DNA from: Pseudomonas palmensis
Lineage (GTDB): Bacteria; Pseudomonadota; Gammaproteobacteria; Pseudomonadales; Pseudomonadaceae
DNA length: 64,000 bases
Direction: 5' to 3'
Assembly: GCF_017848315.1 (NCBI RefSeq)
Contig: NZ_JAFKEC010000003.1
Span: forward strand, 162,473-226,472
The notes under the pieces were generated by a model. It saw nothing but the letters and a program-made list of their open reading frames with translations. It searched no databases and was not told the origin of the DNA. Shown here piece after piece: positions 26,525 through 35,312 of the stretch (position 1 is its first letter; the number at the start of each line of letters is the position of its first letter). Made by a program: the position numbers and the translations under genes.

Positions 26525-27501
26525 AGTCGAGTATCCCGATGCTGCTGGCCGGCCTGCTGGCAAGTGCGCTGGCGCAGGCCGCGCCGGTTTGCCCCAGCCG
26601 CGACTTCGCGATGTTTTTCAAGGCGTTTGCCGAGGATGCGCAGCTGCAGGCCGACTTTACCGCCCATACCCTGGTCGAGCAGCGCCTCCAGGCCGGGCCC
26701 GAGGGGCCGCAACCGGTGGTACGCAAGCTCGAGCCGGCCCTGCGTCCTGATCTTTCGCAGCTGTCGTCGGAGCGGGTGGCGGCCAACGGGCTGATCCGTG
26801 AAATCGCGCTGCCCGACCGGGTTTACCTGCGCGACCAGCGCGGCGAGGTGTTGCAGGCATTCATCTTCGAGCAGGCCGACTGCTGGGCGCTGGCGCGGGT
26901 CGAGGACTGGTCGCCGAGCGACGCGCTCAAGAGCGTGAAAACCCGCGATGATGCCGCCCCCGGCGTGCGTGCGCTGCTGCGCGGCGATGCCTACGAGCAA
27001 CTGGGCCAGGGTGAAATCAAGCCCATCGACAAGCAGCTGTTCATCGCTGCGCTCAACAGCTATCTCGATGCCGTGGACCAGGGCTCTGCCTACGCTGCCT
27101 ACAGCGCTGCGGCAATCAGCCTGTCGGGCATGGCGCCGCGCCTGAGCAACCAGCGCCTGGAGCAGTTGCTGCGCCTGTCGTCGGCCACTGTGCCTGAAGG
27201 GGCACTGATGCTGGCGAGCTTCTATTGCGACGAGGGCCAGTACCGCCCCGACGACAACACCTGCAAACACCCGCAGAAGGCCCTCGACGCCTTGCGTCAG
27301 TCCGCCGCGATGGGCTCGGGCAATGCCTTCAACGAGCTGGGCAGCGTGTATGCGCGCGGTGAAATCGTGCCCGCCCAACCGGCACGCTCGCTGGCCTGCT
27401 ACACCGAGGCGGTGGCGCACGGCGCAGACTGGGCGGACTTCAATGCCCAGGAGATGATCAAACGCGGCGCCCGCGCCGACAAGGACCAGCCATGCCTGTA
27501 G
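26521..27501 (+). CDS. Unknown exported protein with Sel1-like C-terminus, operon gene 6
   Basis: A 326-residue protein with a signal peptide (MKSSIPMLLAGLLASALAQA, then APVCPSRDF). The N-terminal domain contains DFAMFFKAFAEDAQLQADFT and QAFIFEQADCWALARVEDW. Helical repeats follow from about residue 180, ending in a recognisable Sel1-like unit, SAAMGSGNAFNELGSVYARG, near residues 260-280. Sel1-repeat periplasmic proteins often bind partner proteins, and some known type VI effector immunity proteins carry Sel1 repeats; that link is an analogy only. ATGA overlap with gene 5; overlaps gene 7 by 10 bases. Confidence 0.7.
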   Translation: MKSSIPMLLAGLLASALAQAAPVCPSRDFAMFFKAFAEDAQLQADFTAHTLVEQRLQAGPEGPQPVVRKLEPALRPDLSQLSSERVAANGLIREIALPDRVYLRDQRGEVLQAFIFEQADCWALARVEDWSPSDALKSVKTRDDAAPGVRALLRGDAYEQLGQGEIKPIDKQLFIAALNSYLDAVDQGSAYAAYSAAAISLSGMAPRLSNQRLEQLLRLSSATVPEGALMLASFYCDEGQYRPDDNTCKHPQKALDALRQSAAMGSGNAFNELGSVYARGEIVPAQPARSLACYTEAVAHGADWADFNAQEMIKRGARADKDQPCL

Positions 27502-28193
27502 CCCACAACTGGCGCGAATGCCTGCAAGACCCGGCGCTGAGCCCGCCCGCGCCCTGGGTCAGTTTTCCCGAGCTCGACCCGCAGGGGCTGGGCAGCCTGC
27601 AGGGCGATTTCGAACACTACTGGCATTACTGCTGGTGGCCGTTCTGGTTGCGCCTGGGCAAGGCCCGCCAGCAGGCCTACCTGCTGCGCCACAACGCACC
27701 GCGTGGCTGGGCAGAGTATCTGGCGCACATCGACAACCAGCCTCCGTCGCCCGGGCTGGCGCCACTGCCCGAACACTGGCGTGGCGACAGCCCGGTCACC
27801 CACCGCCAGTTGCTGCGCTGGGTGCTGCCGATAGTGGTGCACCTGTTTGCGGTGGTGGCCTACGTGGCGCTAAACGGCACGCTGGTGAGCTGGTACAAGC
27901 AGTACGCCGGCGGGCTGACGTCGCGCGGGGTAGCCGTTGGCATAGCGATGTACATGGTGTTCTGGTTCTTCGTCGGCATGAACCTGCTGATCGCCCTGCT
28001 GCCACGAGTGTGGGGCAAGGTACAGGCCACGGTGTTCATGGTGGCGATCATCGGCTTCTACCTGTGGCCCGAGCATCCGCTGCGGGCGCTGTTCTACAGC
28101 ACGCTGTCTGCCAGTGTGACCCTGGTGGCCATCGGCGCTAATGCGCAGCTGCACCGTCACTTTCTCAACCTCATCTTCAAGGGTTCGAAATGA
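27492..28193 (+). CDS. Unknown membrane protein with cytoplasmic N-domain, operon gene 7 (paralogue of gene 4)
   Basis: A 233-residue protein. The N-terminal 110 residues are soluble and Trp-rich (DFEHYWHYCWWPFWLRLGKA, GWAEYLAHIDNQPPS). The C-terminal 120 residues form four transmembrane helices carrying SWYKQYAGGLTSRGVAVG, FWFFVGMNLLIALL and WPEHPLRALFYS, matching gene 4. It is thus gene 4's membrane module with an added N-domain. AAGGA lies six bases before ATG 27492. ATGA overlap with gene 8. Function unknown. Confidence 0.7.
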   Translation: MPVAHNWRECLQDPALSPPAPWVSFPELDPQGLGSLQGDFEHYWHYCWWPFWLRLGKARQQAYLLRHNAPRGWAEYLAHIDNQPPSPGLAPLPEHWRGDSPVTHRQLLRWVLPIVVHLFAVVAYVALNGTLVSWYKQYAGGLTSRGVAVGIAMYMVFWFFVGMNLLIALLPRVWGKVQATVFMVAIIGFYLWPEHPLRALFYSTLSASVTLVAIGANAQLHRHFLNLIFKGSK

Positions 28194-29053
28194 AGCGTAC
28201 CCCTCACGCCGTTGCCTTGGCGTTGTCACTGTCACTGGCAGGCACTGCCCATGCCGCAGTACCTGCCGAAAAAACCATCGAGGGCGCAGGCGGGGCGAAG
28301 CTTTCGTTCTCCAAATGGAGCGCCGAGGAGAACGGCTGGCATGCGGTGCAGTGGCAAGGCGCCAATGGCAAGAGCTTCACCTTGTACCCGCACGAGTTTG
28401 CGCGGGATGCGATCGATGGCGACGCTTCGGCAGTGTCGCCTGACGGGCGCTTCGTGATGCTCTACCGCCTGCGCCAGTCGGGGCGGCAGTTCACGCCCCC
28501 CACGCTGCGCTGCGACATGGTGGCGATGGACACCGGTTGTGTGATGGCCACGCGGCTGGCCCAGTACTGCGTGGGCCGTTGGCAGAACGGCGCCTGGCAG
28601 CCGGAGAACAAGCTGCCCTGGGCTACCAAGCTGGAAACCATCAAGCCGGCCAAGGTCGCAGGCCTGCTGCACAGCAGCGAGAACCGCGAGATACCCGCGC
28701 GTCACGCCGTACTGGCCGAAGAGGTGTACATGGGCCTGGATTCCTACATGGCCTGCCATGCGCCCCAGGACAACGTGCCCGGCTACAACGACATGGGCTA
28801 CCTGATCGGCGACGACTGGAACCCCAACCTGATGCTGCGCATCTATCGCGCCATCGAGCCCTTTGCCCAGGGGCGTCGGGCGCTGCAGCTGAACATTGCC
28901 GATATTCTCTGGGGCTACGGCAACTCGCGCGAAGCCGGCCCTTACTACGCGCGCTATCGCCAGCAGATGCTGGAGGCCGGCGCGGCGCAGAAGATTCCGT
29001 CACGGGTGCAACTGCGCCTGGATGCGGTACCGGCTGCCGACCCCAACCGGTAG
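28190..29053 (+). CDS. Unknown exported protein, operon gene 8
   Basis: A 287-residue protein with a signal peptide ending GTAHAA (about residue 23). The mature protein has a beta-rich first half (AKLSFSKWSAEENGWHAVQW, SAVSPDGRFVMLYRLRQSGR, four Cys in RCDMVAMDTGC and AQYCVG) and a helical second half with NPNLMLRIYRAIEPFAQGRR and YYARYRQQMLEAG. The VSPDGRFVMLYR strand is of a kind seen in beta-propeller-like exported proteins. No family recognised. It is the last gene of the overlapping run. Confidence 0.7.
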   Translation: MKRTPHAVALALSLSLAGTAHAAVPAEKTIEGAGGAKLSFSKWSAEENGWHAVQWQGANGKSFTLYPHEFARDAIDGDASAVSPDGRFVMLYRLRQSGRQFTPPTLRCDMVAMDTGCVMATRLAQYCVGRWQNGAWQPENKLPWATKLETIKPAKVAGLLHSSENREIPARHAVLAEEVYMGLDSYMACHAPQDNVPGYNDMGYLIGDDWNPNLMLRIYRAIEPFAQGRRALQLNIADILWGYGNSREAGPYYARYRQQMLEAGAAQKIPSRVQLRLDAVPAADPNR

Positions 29054-29069
29054 GCCGCACACCCTGACA

Positions 29070-29106
29070 TACAGTCGCCTTCAACAAAGCGAAGTCGGCT
29101 GTAGCC
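29070..29106 (+). terminator. Possible imperfect hairpin ending the eight-gene operon
   Basis: ACAGTCGCCTTC and GAAGTCGGCTGT pair imperfectly (two mismatches) around a short loop just after the last stop. There is no good T tract, so termination is uncertain. Confidence 0.4.
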
Positions 29107-29163
29107 TTTGGTCGCAAAAAAGCTAAACTGCGCCCCTCAGTCACTTTTCGCCTAGGGGCGCAT

Positions 29164-29541
29164 ATGAAGTTTCGTTTTCTGCTCTGGGCCATGGGTTTGC
29201 TGATGGCCCGGGCCAGCCGCAACAACCCGGCGTTCCAGCAGCAACTGAAGGACAAGGACCTGGTGTTCCAGTTGCAGACCCTCGACGGCAAGGTCGCCCG
29301 GCACTTCATCGTCAGCAAACAGCGCATCCGCAGCAAGGGTGGCACCCATGCCGAGCCTGCGTTCGCCATTGCCTTCAAGGATGCCGCCTACGGCTTCGCC
29401 ACGCTGCAGGCCAAGAACAAGCAGCTGGCGTTCATGCAGGGGATTCAGGACAAGTCGATTCAGATCAAGGGCAACCCGGCCCTGGTGATCTGGTTCCAGG
29501 GCCTGATGAAGTACCTGATGCCGCGCAAGAAGAAAGCCTGA
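29164..29541 (+). CDS. Small conserved protein, SCP2-like fold suspected
   Basis: A 125-residue protein. Residues about 24-85 (LVFQLQTLDGKVARHFIV, GGTHAEPAFAIAFKDAAYGF) and the tail IKGNPALVIWFQGLMKYLMP suggest an SCP2/sterol-carrier-like lipid-binding fold, but I cannot confirm it. The N-terminal MKFRFLLWAMGLLMARASRN is amphipathic or hydrophobic and may associate with membrane. The C-terminus is Lys/Arg rich. AGGGG lies upstream. It converges on the HDOD gene. Confidence 0.65.
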   Translation: MKFRFLLWAMGLLMARASRNNPAFQQQLKDKDLVFQLQTLDGKVARHFIVSKQRIRSKGGTHAEPAFAIAFKDAAYGFATLQAKNKQLAFMQGIQDKSIQIKGNPALVIWFQGLMKYLMPRKKKA

Positions 29542-29565
29542 GCGCAGCGCCCAGGCTTCAGGTTG

Positions 29566-30966
29566 TCAGTGCGGGGTGAACTGTGACGCCAGTTCACGCA
29601 GCAGCGATTCGGCTTCAAGCACCTTGTGCACCACGTCCTCGGCCTTCTCGCGGCTGATGTTCAGGCGCTCCAGCAACGCGTCGGGGATGCGGTCGTCCGG
29701 CCCCGAGCCGATGCCGCGCGCGCGCAGCAGGCGTACCGCCACGCACACCAGGTTGGGGAAGGCGGCATGGTCGCCCGCGTAATTCGGGTCGTGCTGAAAG
29801 CGCAGGGCGGTGGCCAGCTCTTCGGGCATGTCCCAGAAGCGCATCAGCCAGGCACCGATCTGCTCGCGGCTGATGCCCAGCAGGTGCTGCTCGACATAGC
29901 TGTGGCACAGGTGCGGGTTTACCTCCAGGTGGCGGCAGATCAGCGAGAAATGCGGCGGGAACACATGCGCCAGCAGCAGGTAGCCGAAGTTGTGCAGCAG
30001 CCCGGCCAGGTAGGTCAGGCCCGACTCCGGACGCTCGGCGCGGGGCATGGCGCGGGTCAGGCCCTCGATCACGGCGGCGGTGTAGATCGATTGCTGCCAG
30101 TAGGGGGTGGTCTGCTGCGGGTGATCCTTGGGCAGGCTCAGGGTCTTGCCCAGGGCCAGGCCCAGCGCCAGGTTGATCACCAAGTCGAAGCCCAGCACCC
30201 GCACGATGGCGTCTTCCACCGAGCGGATCTTGCCGGGGGAGGCGTAGTAGGGCGAGGCGGCCCAGCTGACCACCTGCGCGGCCAGCGCCGGATCGGTCTC
30301 GACCACACCGGTGATGTCGTCGATGGTGGCGTTGGGGTCGACCCGCAGCTTGATGATCTTCTGTGCGGTCTCGGCCAGCGGCGGGATCTCGATGGTCGAT
30401 TCCAGGCGCTGCTGGATGCGTCGTGCGGTAAATGCCTGCACCGCCTCGGTGATCTCCTTGCTGTCATCGGCCGGACGGTCGAGGTTGGGGCGGATCTCGC
30501 TGAGCAGTACACCGAAATGCCCGGCACTGGCCTTGGCCAGCATCTTCCTGAAGTGCTCGCTGTGGATTTCCAGCAGCAGGCCGGGGGATCCGGAATGAAT
30601 CAGCAGGGCCGGCTGCTTGAGCAGGCGCTCCTCGTACAGGCACGGTGAGCTGGTCAGCGCCGGAATGGCGGGCAGGATCGTCAGGCCGTGCTTCTTGAGC
30701 ATCAGTTCGAGCCGCTCGAGCGGCACGGCGGTGAGCTTGCGGCCGGTCAGCTCGGTCAGGTGGCTGAGGTCCAGCAGCTGGTTCTGCGGGAACAGCACCA
30801 TCAGCGCACCGACCGCGTCGTCGAGCAGCACGGCCTGGACCTTGGCCTCGGGCGGCAGCTTCGGGTGGTCGATGACCTCGCGGTAGGCGATGCCGAGCTT
30901 GTCGAGCAGCAACCGGATAACAGACGGTGTGTGGGGGGTTGCGGTATCCAGGGCAACTTCAGTCAT
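29566..30966 (-). CDS. YbaK-type deacylase domain fused to an HDOD domain
   Basis: A 466-residue cytoplasmic protein. Residues about 10-155 resemble YbaK/ProX aminoacyl-tRNA deacylase domains (IRLLLDKLGIAYREVIDHPK, AVLLDDAVGALMVLFPQNQ, LIHSGSPGLLLEIHSEHF). Residues about 195-400 are an HDOD signalling domain (IEIPPLAETAQKIIKLRVDP, YLAGLLHNFGYLLLAHVFP). HDOD proteins typically act in signalling rather than hydrolysis. I chose ATG 30966 (MTEVALDTATPHTP) over 31047 because the upstream residues look noncoding. recG starts on the far side and ends at 31044, 78 bases from this gene. Confidence 0.88.
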   Translation of the reverse strand: MTEVALDTATPHTPSVIRLLLDKLGIAYREVIDHPKLPPEAKVQAVLLDDAVGALMVLFPQNQLLDLSHLTELTGRKLTAVPLERLELMLKKHGLTILPAIPALTSSPCLYEERLLKQPALLIHSGSPGLLLEIHSEHFRKMLAKASAGHFGVLLSEIRPNLDRPADDSKEITEAVQAFTARRIQQRLESTIEIPPLAETAQKIIKLRVDPNATIDDITGVVETDPALAAQVVSWAASPYYASPGKIRSVEDAIVRVLGFDLVINLALGLALGKTLSLPKDHPQQTTPYWQQSIYTAAVIEGLTRAMPRAERPESGLTYLAGLLHNFGYLLLAHVFPPHFSLICRHLEVNPHLCHSYVEQHLLGISREQIGAWLMRFWDMPEELATALRFQHDPNYAGDHAAFPNLVCVAVRLLRARGIGSGPDDRIPDALLERLNISREKAEDVVHKVLEAESLLRELASQFTPH

Positions 30967-31043
30967 GGTCTGTATCCAGTATTTTTTCAGCGGCCAGTAT
31001 AGCCGGCTCGATGGGGGCGGCCCGCGTCGACATGGGAGGTACG

Positions 31044-33119
31044 TCACACCTGGCCATATTGCTGCCCGTGGCGTAACCAGCGGTCGAGCAACGGGCTGAC
31101 GTGGTCCGGCCAGCGTGCCAGCAGGGCCTGTGCAGCATCGCGCACCGCCGGCAGCAGGTCGGCGTCGCGCATCAGGTCGGCGACCTTGAACTGCAACAGG
31201 CCGGTCTGGCGGGTCCCGAGCATTTCGCCCGGGCCACGCAGTTGCAGGTCTTTCTCCGCAATGACAAAGCCGTCATTGGTTTCGCGCATGATCCCCAGGC
31301 GTTCACGCCCGATCTGCGACAGTGGCGGATGATACAACAGTACGCAGTGGCTGGCCGCACTGCCGCGTCCGACTCGCCCGCGCAACTGGTGCAGCTGGGC
31401 AAGACCAAGGCGTTCGGGGTTCTCGATGATCATCAGGCTGGCGTTGGGTACGTCCACGCCCACCTCGATCACGGTGGTGGCCACCAGCAGTTGCAGGTTG
31501 CCCTGCTTGAACTCGGCCATCACCGCAGCCTTCTCGGCCGGCTTCATGCGCCCGTGGATAAGCCCCACGCGCAACTCGCCCAGGGCACTGGTGAGCTCTT
31601 CGAAGGTGGTTTCGGCGGCCTGGCAGGTCAGCTCTTCGGACTCTTCGATCAGGGTGCATACCCAATAGGCCTGGCGCCCTTCGGCACAGGCGGCGCGCAC
31701 GCGCTCGACCACTTCGATGCGGCGGCTGTCGGCCACCAGTACAGTGTTGACCGGGGTACGCCCCGGCGGGAGCTCGTCGAGCACCGAGGTGTCGAGGTCG
31801 GCATAGGCGCTCATGGCCAGGGTGCGCGGGATCGGCGTGGCAGTCATGATCAGCTGGTGCGGGCACAACTGGCCGCCCACGCCTTTCTGGCGCAGGGCCA
31901 GGCGCTGCTGTACGCCAAAGCGGTGCTGTTCGTCGATGATCGCCAGCGCCAGGTTGTGAAACTTCACCTCTTCCTGGAACAGCGCATGGGTACCCACCAC
32001 CATTGGCGCGCCGGCGGCGATCTGCTCCAGCGCGGCGGTGCGCGCCTTGCCCTTGAGCTTGCCGGCCAGCCAGGCGACTTCGATGCCCAGCGGTTCGAGC
32101 CAGCGCTTGAAGGTGACGAAGTGCTGCTCGGCAAGAATCTCGGTGGGGGCCATCAGCGCCACCTGGTAGCCGGCTTCCAGCGCCTGCAGGGCTGCGAGCG
32201 CGGCGACCACGGTCTTGCCGGCACCCACATCGCCCTGCACCAGGCGCAGCATCGGCTCGGGCTGGCTGAGATCGTAGGCGATCTCGTTGCCCACGCGCTG
32301 CTGTGCGCCGGTTGGAGCGAAGCCCAGGTTGGCCAGGTATTGGGCCGCCAGCCTGCTCGCCCTGGGCAACACCGGGGCCCGCTGGGCGCGCAGGCTCTCG
32401 CGCAGGCGCTGCTGCGACAGCTGGTGGGTCAGCAGCTCTTCGAAGGCCAGGCGGTGCTGGGCCCAGTGGTGGCCCACGGCAAGTTCTTCGACATCGGCAT
32501 CGGCCGGCGGGTGGTGCAGGTAGCGGATAGCATCGGCCAACGGTGCCAGCTGGTAGTCGCGTGCCAGTTCCAGCGGCAGCCAGTCGGGCAGGCTGCGCGG
32601 GCCGAGCAGGCCCAGGCTCTGCTGGCACAGCTGGCGCAGGCGCTGCTGGGTGAGGCCTTCGGTGGTCGGGTAGATCGGGGTCAGGGTGGTATCGACCGGG
32701 GGCGGCTCGTCGCCGGTCAGGGCGCGGTACTCGGGGTGGTAGATCTCCAGGCCCGAGGCGCCGGGGCGCGCTTCACCGTAGCAGCGAAGGTGGGTGCCGC
32801 GCTTGAGCGCTTCTTTCTGGGCGTTGCTGAAGTGGTAGAAGCGCAGGCTCAGCGAACCTGTGCCATCGCCCAGGCGCACCAGCAGGCTGCGGCGCCTGCC
32901 CATGGTCACGTCGGTGCCACTGACCACGCCTTCGATCACTGCATCCTGGCCCGGGCGCAGGGCGCCGATCGGCACCACGCGGGTGCGGTCCTGATAGCGC
33001 AGGGGCAGGTGGAACAACACGTCCTGGATGTTCTCCAGGCCAACCTTGGCCAGCTTCTCGGCCAAGGCTTCGCCAACGCCCTTCAGTGCCGTGACCGACA
33101 CCTTCGACAACTCGGTCAT
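31044..33119 (-). CDS. recG: ATP-dependent DNA helicase RecG
   Basis: A monomeric helicase that remodels stalled replication forks and Holliday junctions. The 691 residues are normal for RecG: an N-terminal wedge/OB domain (about 1-200), then helicase motifs I (GDVGAGKT, near 295), Ia, II (IIDEQHRFGVQQR, near 395), III (MTATPIP) and the C-terminal lobe with LIHGRMKPAEKAAVM, TTVIEVGVDVP and QLRGRVGRG. It follows oxyR after 9 bases on the same strand. Confidence 0.97.
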   Translation of the reverse strand: MTELSKVSVTALKGVGEALAEKLAKVGLENIQDVLFHLPLRYQDRTRVVPIGALRPGQDAVIEGVVSGTDVTMGRRRSLLVRLGDGTGSLSLRFYHFSNAQKEALKRGTHLRCYGEARPGASGLEIYHPEYRALTGDEPPPVDTTLTPIYPTTEGLTQQRLRQLCQQSLGLLGPRSLPDWLPLELARDYQLAPLADAIRYLHHPPADADVEELAVGHHWAQHRLAFEELLTHQLSQQRLRESLRAQRAPVLPRASRLAAQYLANLGFAPTGAQQRVGNEIAYDLSQPEPMLRLVQGDVGAGKTVVAALAALQALEAGYQVALMAPTEILAEQHFVTFKRWLEPLGIEVAWLAGKLKGKARTAALEQIAAGAPMVVGTHALFQEEVKFHNLALAIIDEQHRFGVQQRLALRQKGVGGQLCPHQLIMTATPIPRTLAMSAYADLDTSVLDELPPGRTPVNTVLVADSRRIEVVERVRAACAEGRQAYWVCTLIEESEELTCQAAETTFEELTSALGELRVGLIHGRMKPAEKAAVMAEFKQGNLQLLVATTVIEVGVDVPNASLMIIENPERLGLAQLHQLRGRVGRGSAASHCVLLYHPPLSQIGRERLGIMRETNDGFVIAEKDLQLRGPGEMLGTRQTGLLQFKVADLMRDADLLPAVRDAAQALLARWPDHVSPLLDRWLRHGQQYGQV

Positions 33120-33128
33120 GCTCGGGCC

Positions 33129-34049
33129 CTAAGGTGCGGCGGGTGGCTTGGCCACCGAACACAGGCGGATCGAGTCGGCCAGAATCTCGATGGCCTTGGG
33201 CCGCGGGAAGCTCGCGCGCCAGGCGATCGCCACGGTGCGAAACGGTGCCGGCGGGCTCAATGGGCGGACTTCGATGATGCCCGGCGCGTAGTGATGGCTA
33301 TGCACGGCCGACAGCGGCAGGATCGACACGCCCAGCCCCGAGGCGACCATGTGGCGGATGGTTTCCAGCGAGCTGGACTCCACCGTGGTGTGCTTGGCGC
33401 CGTCGTTGCCCTTGGTCAGGGTCGGGCAGGCCTCCAGCACCTGGTCGCGGAAGCAGTGGCCTTCGCCGAGCAACAGCAGGCTCTTGTCGTTGAGCAGGCT
33501 GGCGTCGATGGTCTCTTTCTTTGTCCAGGGATGCTCGCTGGGCATCAGCACGTAGAACGGCTCGTCGTACAGCGGCAGCGTCAGCACGTCGGCTTCATTG
33601 AACGGCAGGGCGATGATCACCGCGTCCAGCTCGCCGTTGCGCAGCTTGTCACGCAGGATATGGGTGAAGTTTTCTTCGATGTACAACGGCATCTGCGGGG
33701 CAACCCGGTGCAGTTGCGGAATCAGGTGCGGGAACAGGTACGGGCCGACGGTATAGATGGCCCCCACCTTGAGCGGCGCGGTCAGCTGGTTCTTGCCGGC
33801 CTGGGCCAGTTCACGGATGCCCTGGGCCTGCTCCAGTACCTTCTGCGCCTGGGCCACGATGCCTTCGCCGACCGGGGTCAGGCGCACCGCGCTCTTGCTG
33901 CGCTCGAAGATCAGCACGCCCAGCTCGTCCTCCAGCTTCTTCACGCCCACCGACAGGGTCGGCTGGCTGACGTGGCAACGCTCGGCCGCGTGGCCGAAGT
34001 GCTGTTCCTGAGCGAGGGTGACGATGTAGCGCAATTCTGTGAGGGTCAT
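33129..34049 (-). CDS. oxyR: Hydrogen peroxide sensor OxyR
   Basis: A LysR-family activator of peroxide defence. The 306 residues have the HTH FGHAAERCHVSQPTLSVGVK near residue 18. The redox cysteines lie in GEGHCFRDQVLEAC near residue 200, matching the pair that forms a disulfide on oxidation in E. coli OxyR. The neighbouring recG is the usual partner gene in pseudomonads. Confidence 0.96.
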   Translation of the reverse strand: MTLTELRYIVTLAQEQHFGHAAERCHVSQPTLSVGVKKLEDELGVLIFERSKSAVRLTPVGEGIVAQAQKVLEQAQGIRELAQAGKNQLTAPLKVGAIYTVGPYLFPHLIPQLHRVAPQMPLYIEENFTHILRDKLRNGELDAVIIALPFNEADVLTLPLYDEPFYVLMPSEHPWTKKETIDASLLNDKSLLLLGEGHCFRDQVLEACPTLTKGNDGAKHTTVESSSLETIRHMVASGLGVSILPLSAVHSHHYAPGIIEVRPLSPPAPFRTVAIAWRASFPRPKAIEILADSIRLCSVAKPPAAP

Positions 34050-34143
34050 AACGTGCGTCCATGAAGTTGCGAGCCCAGCATAGCGGCTGCAATCGATAGA
34101 CGCACGTTATCAGACTTGCGTGCGTGTGACAGAAACAAACAAC

Positions 34144-34887
34144 TCAGCGTTTCTTGTCCAGCGAGTACACGAACGGCGCGACCACTTCGATACTGCCGTT
34201 GTTGAGCAGTTCCTGAGGCGGCTTGGGCACGGGTTGAGCCTTGCGGATCATTTCCAGGGTTGCCCGGTCCAGTGCCGCGCTGCCTGAACCACCGGCCAGC
34301 GAGTACGACAGGATCTTGCCTTCGGCGTCGACCACGAAGCGCAGCCGGTTGATGCCCTGCAGGCCCCGTCGACGCGCGTCTTCCGGGTAGCGCTTGTACT
34401 TGCCAAGGTGACGCAACAGGTCGCTCTGCCAGGTCGGCAGGGCATTGCTGTTGGCGGCGATGCTTGGCGCCGGTGCTGCGGATTTCTGCGCCGGAGCGTT
34501 GCTTGGCGGGGAATCCACGGTTTCCTGGTCGACCGGCTTGTCCTGCGGCGGCTCCGGTTTTTTCTCCGGTTTCGGAGGCTGGGGCTTGGCCTTGGGCTTG
34601 GGCGGTGGCTTGGGTATCGCGATTTTCGGTTTGGGCGCTTCTGCCACCTTGGGCAGTGGTGGCTCCTCGACCGGCGTCGGCGGCTGTGGCGGGGCCACGA
34701 CCTTCGGCGGCGGTGGTGGGGCCGGCTCGGGCATCGGCGCCATCTCGATCATCATCGCCGCAGGCGGCAGTTCGATTGCCTGGGGCACCGACCAGTTGAG
34801 CATCAGCACCACGGCAACGGCATGCACGGCCAGCACAATCGCCAGGCTGACGCCGTAGCGCGCCAGTTTATGCCGCGTATTGGTCAT
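34144..34887 (-). CDS. tonB: Energy transducer TonB
   Basis: TonB spans the periplasm to drive outer-membrane receptors with energy from ExbBD. The 247 residues have an N-terminal transmembrane anchor (about 12-33, VSLAIVLAVHAVAVVLML), a long Pro-rich spacer (about 55-125, PMPEPAPPPPPKVVAPPQPP and many KP pairs) and the C-terminal TonB domain (about 160-247; YPEDARRRGLQGINRLRFVV). Its start overlaps the exbD stop as ATGA. The order exbB-exbD-tonB forms a standard operon. Confidence 0.96.
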   Translation of the reverse strand: MTNTRHKLARYGVSLAIVLAVHAVAVVLMLNWSVPQAIELPPAAMMIEMAPMPEPAPPPPPKVVAPPQPPTPVEEPPLPKVAEAPKPKIAIPKPPPKPKAKPQPPKPEKKPEPPQDKPVDQETVDSPPSNAPAQKSAAPAPSIAANSNALPTWQSDLLRHLGKYKRYPEDARRRGLQGINRLRFVVDAEGKILSYSLAGGSGSAALDRATLEMIRKAQPVPKPPQELLNNGSIEVVAPFVYSLDKKR

Positions 34888-35309
34888 TTCTTGGCTGCCG
34901 TCTCAAGTCCCACCAGGCCGACCTTCAAGTAGCCGGCTGCGCGCAGGGTGTTCATGACTTCCATCAGGTCGCCGTAATCGACGCCCTTGTCAGCCTGGAA
35001 GAAGATGGTGGTGTCCTTGTCGCCCTTGGTCTTGGCGTCCAGTACCGCGCCCAGCTGGTCGCGTTGCACCTGATCGTCGCCGACGTACAGGTTCTGGTCG
35101 GCCTTGACGCTGAGGAACACCGGCTTCTCCGGCCTGGGCACGGGCTTGGCGGTCGAGGCCGGCAGGTCGACCTTGATGTCGACCGTGGCCAGGGGCGCCG
35201 CCACCATGAAGATGATCAGCAGTACCAGCATCACGTCGATGAACGGCGTGACGTTGATTTCGTGGTTCTCGGCGAGATCGTCGCCGCCCTCGTTAAGATG
35301 CAGGCCCAT
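34884..35309 (-). CDS. exbD: Biopolymer transport protein ExbD
   Basis: Inner-membrane partner of ExbB and TonB. The 141 residues have one transmembrane helix near the N-terminus with the essential Asp in NVTPFIDVMLVLLIIFMVAA, then a periplasmic domain (ADQNLYVGDDQVQRDQLG). ExbD begins 3 bases after the exbB stop and overlaps tonB. Confidence 0.96.
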   Translation of the reverse strand: MGLHLNEGGDDLAENHEINVTPFIDVMLVLLIIFMVAAPLATVDIKVDLPASTAKPVPRPEKPVFLSVKADQNLYVGDDQVQRDQLGAVLDAKTKGDKDTTIFFQADKGVDYGDLMEVMNTLRAAGYLKVGLVGLETAAKK

Positions 35310-35312
35310 GGT

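Noticed and set aside
31101..34064. A 987-codon open frame opposite recG and oxyR
   Set aside because: It is antisense to two clear genes in high-GC DNA, where long shadow frames are common. Its His/Gln/Val-rich translation has no domain and no ribosome site.
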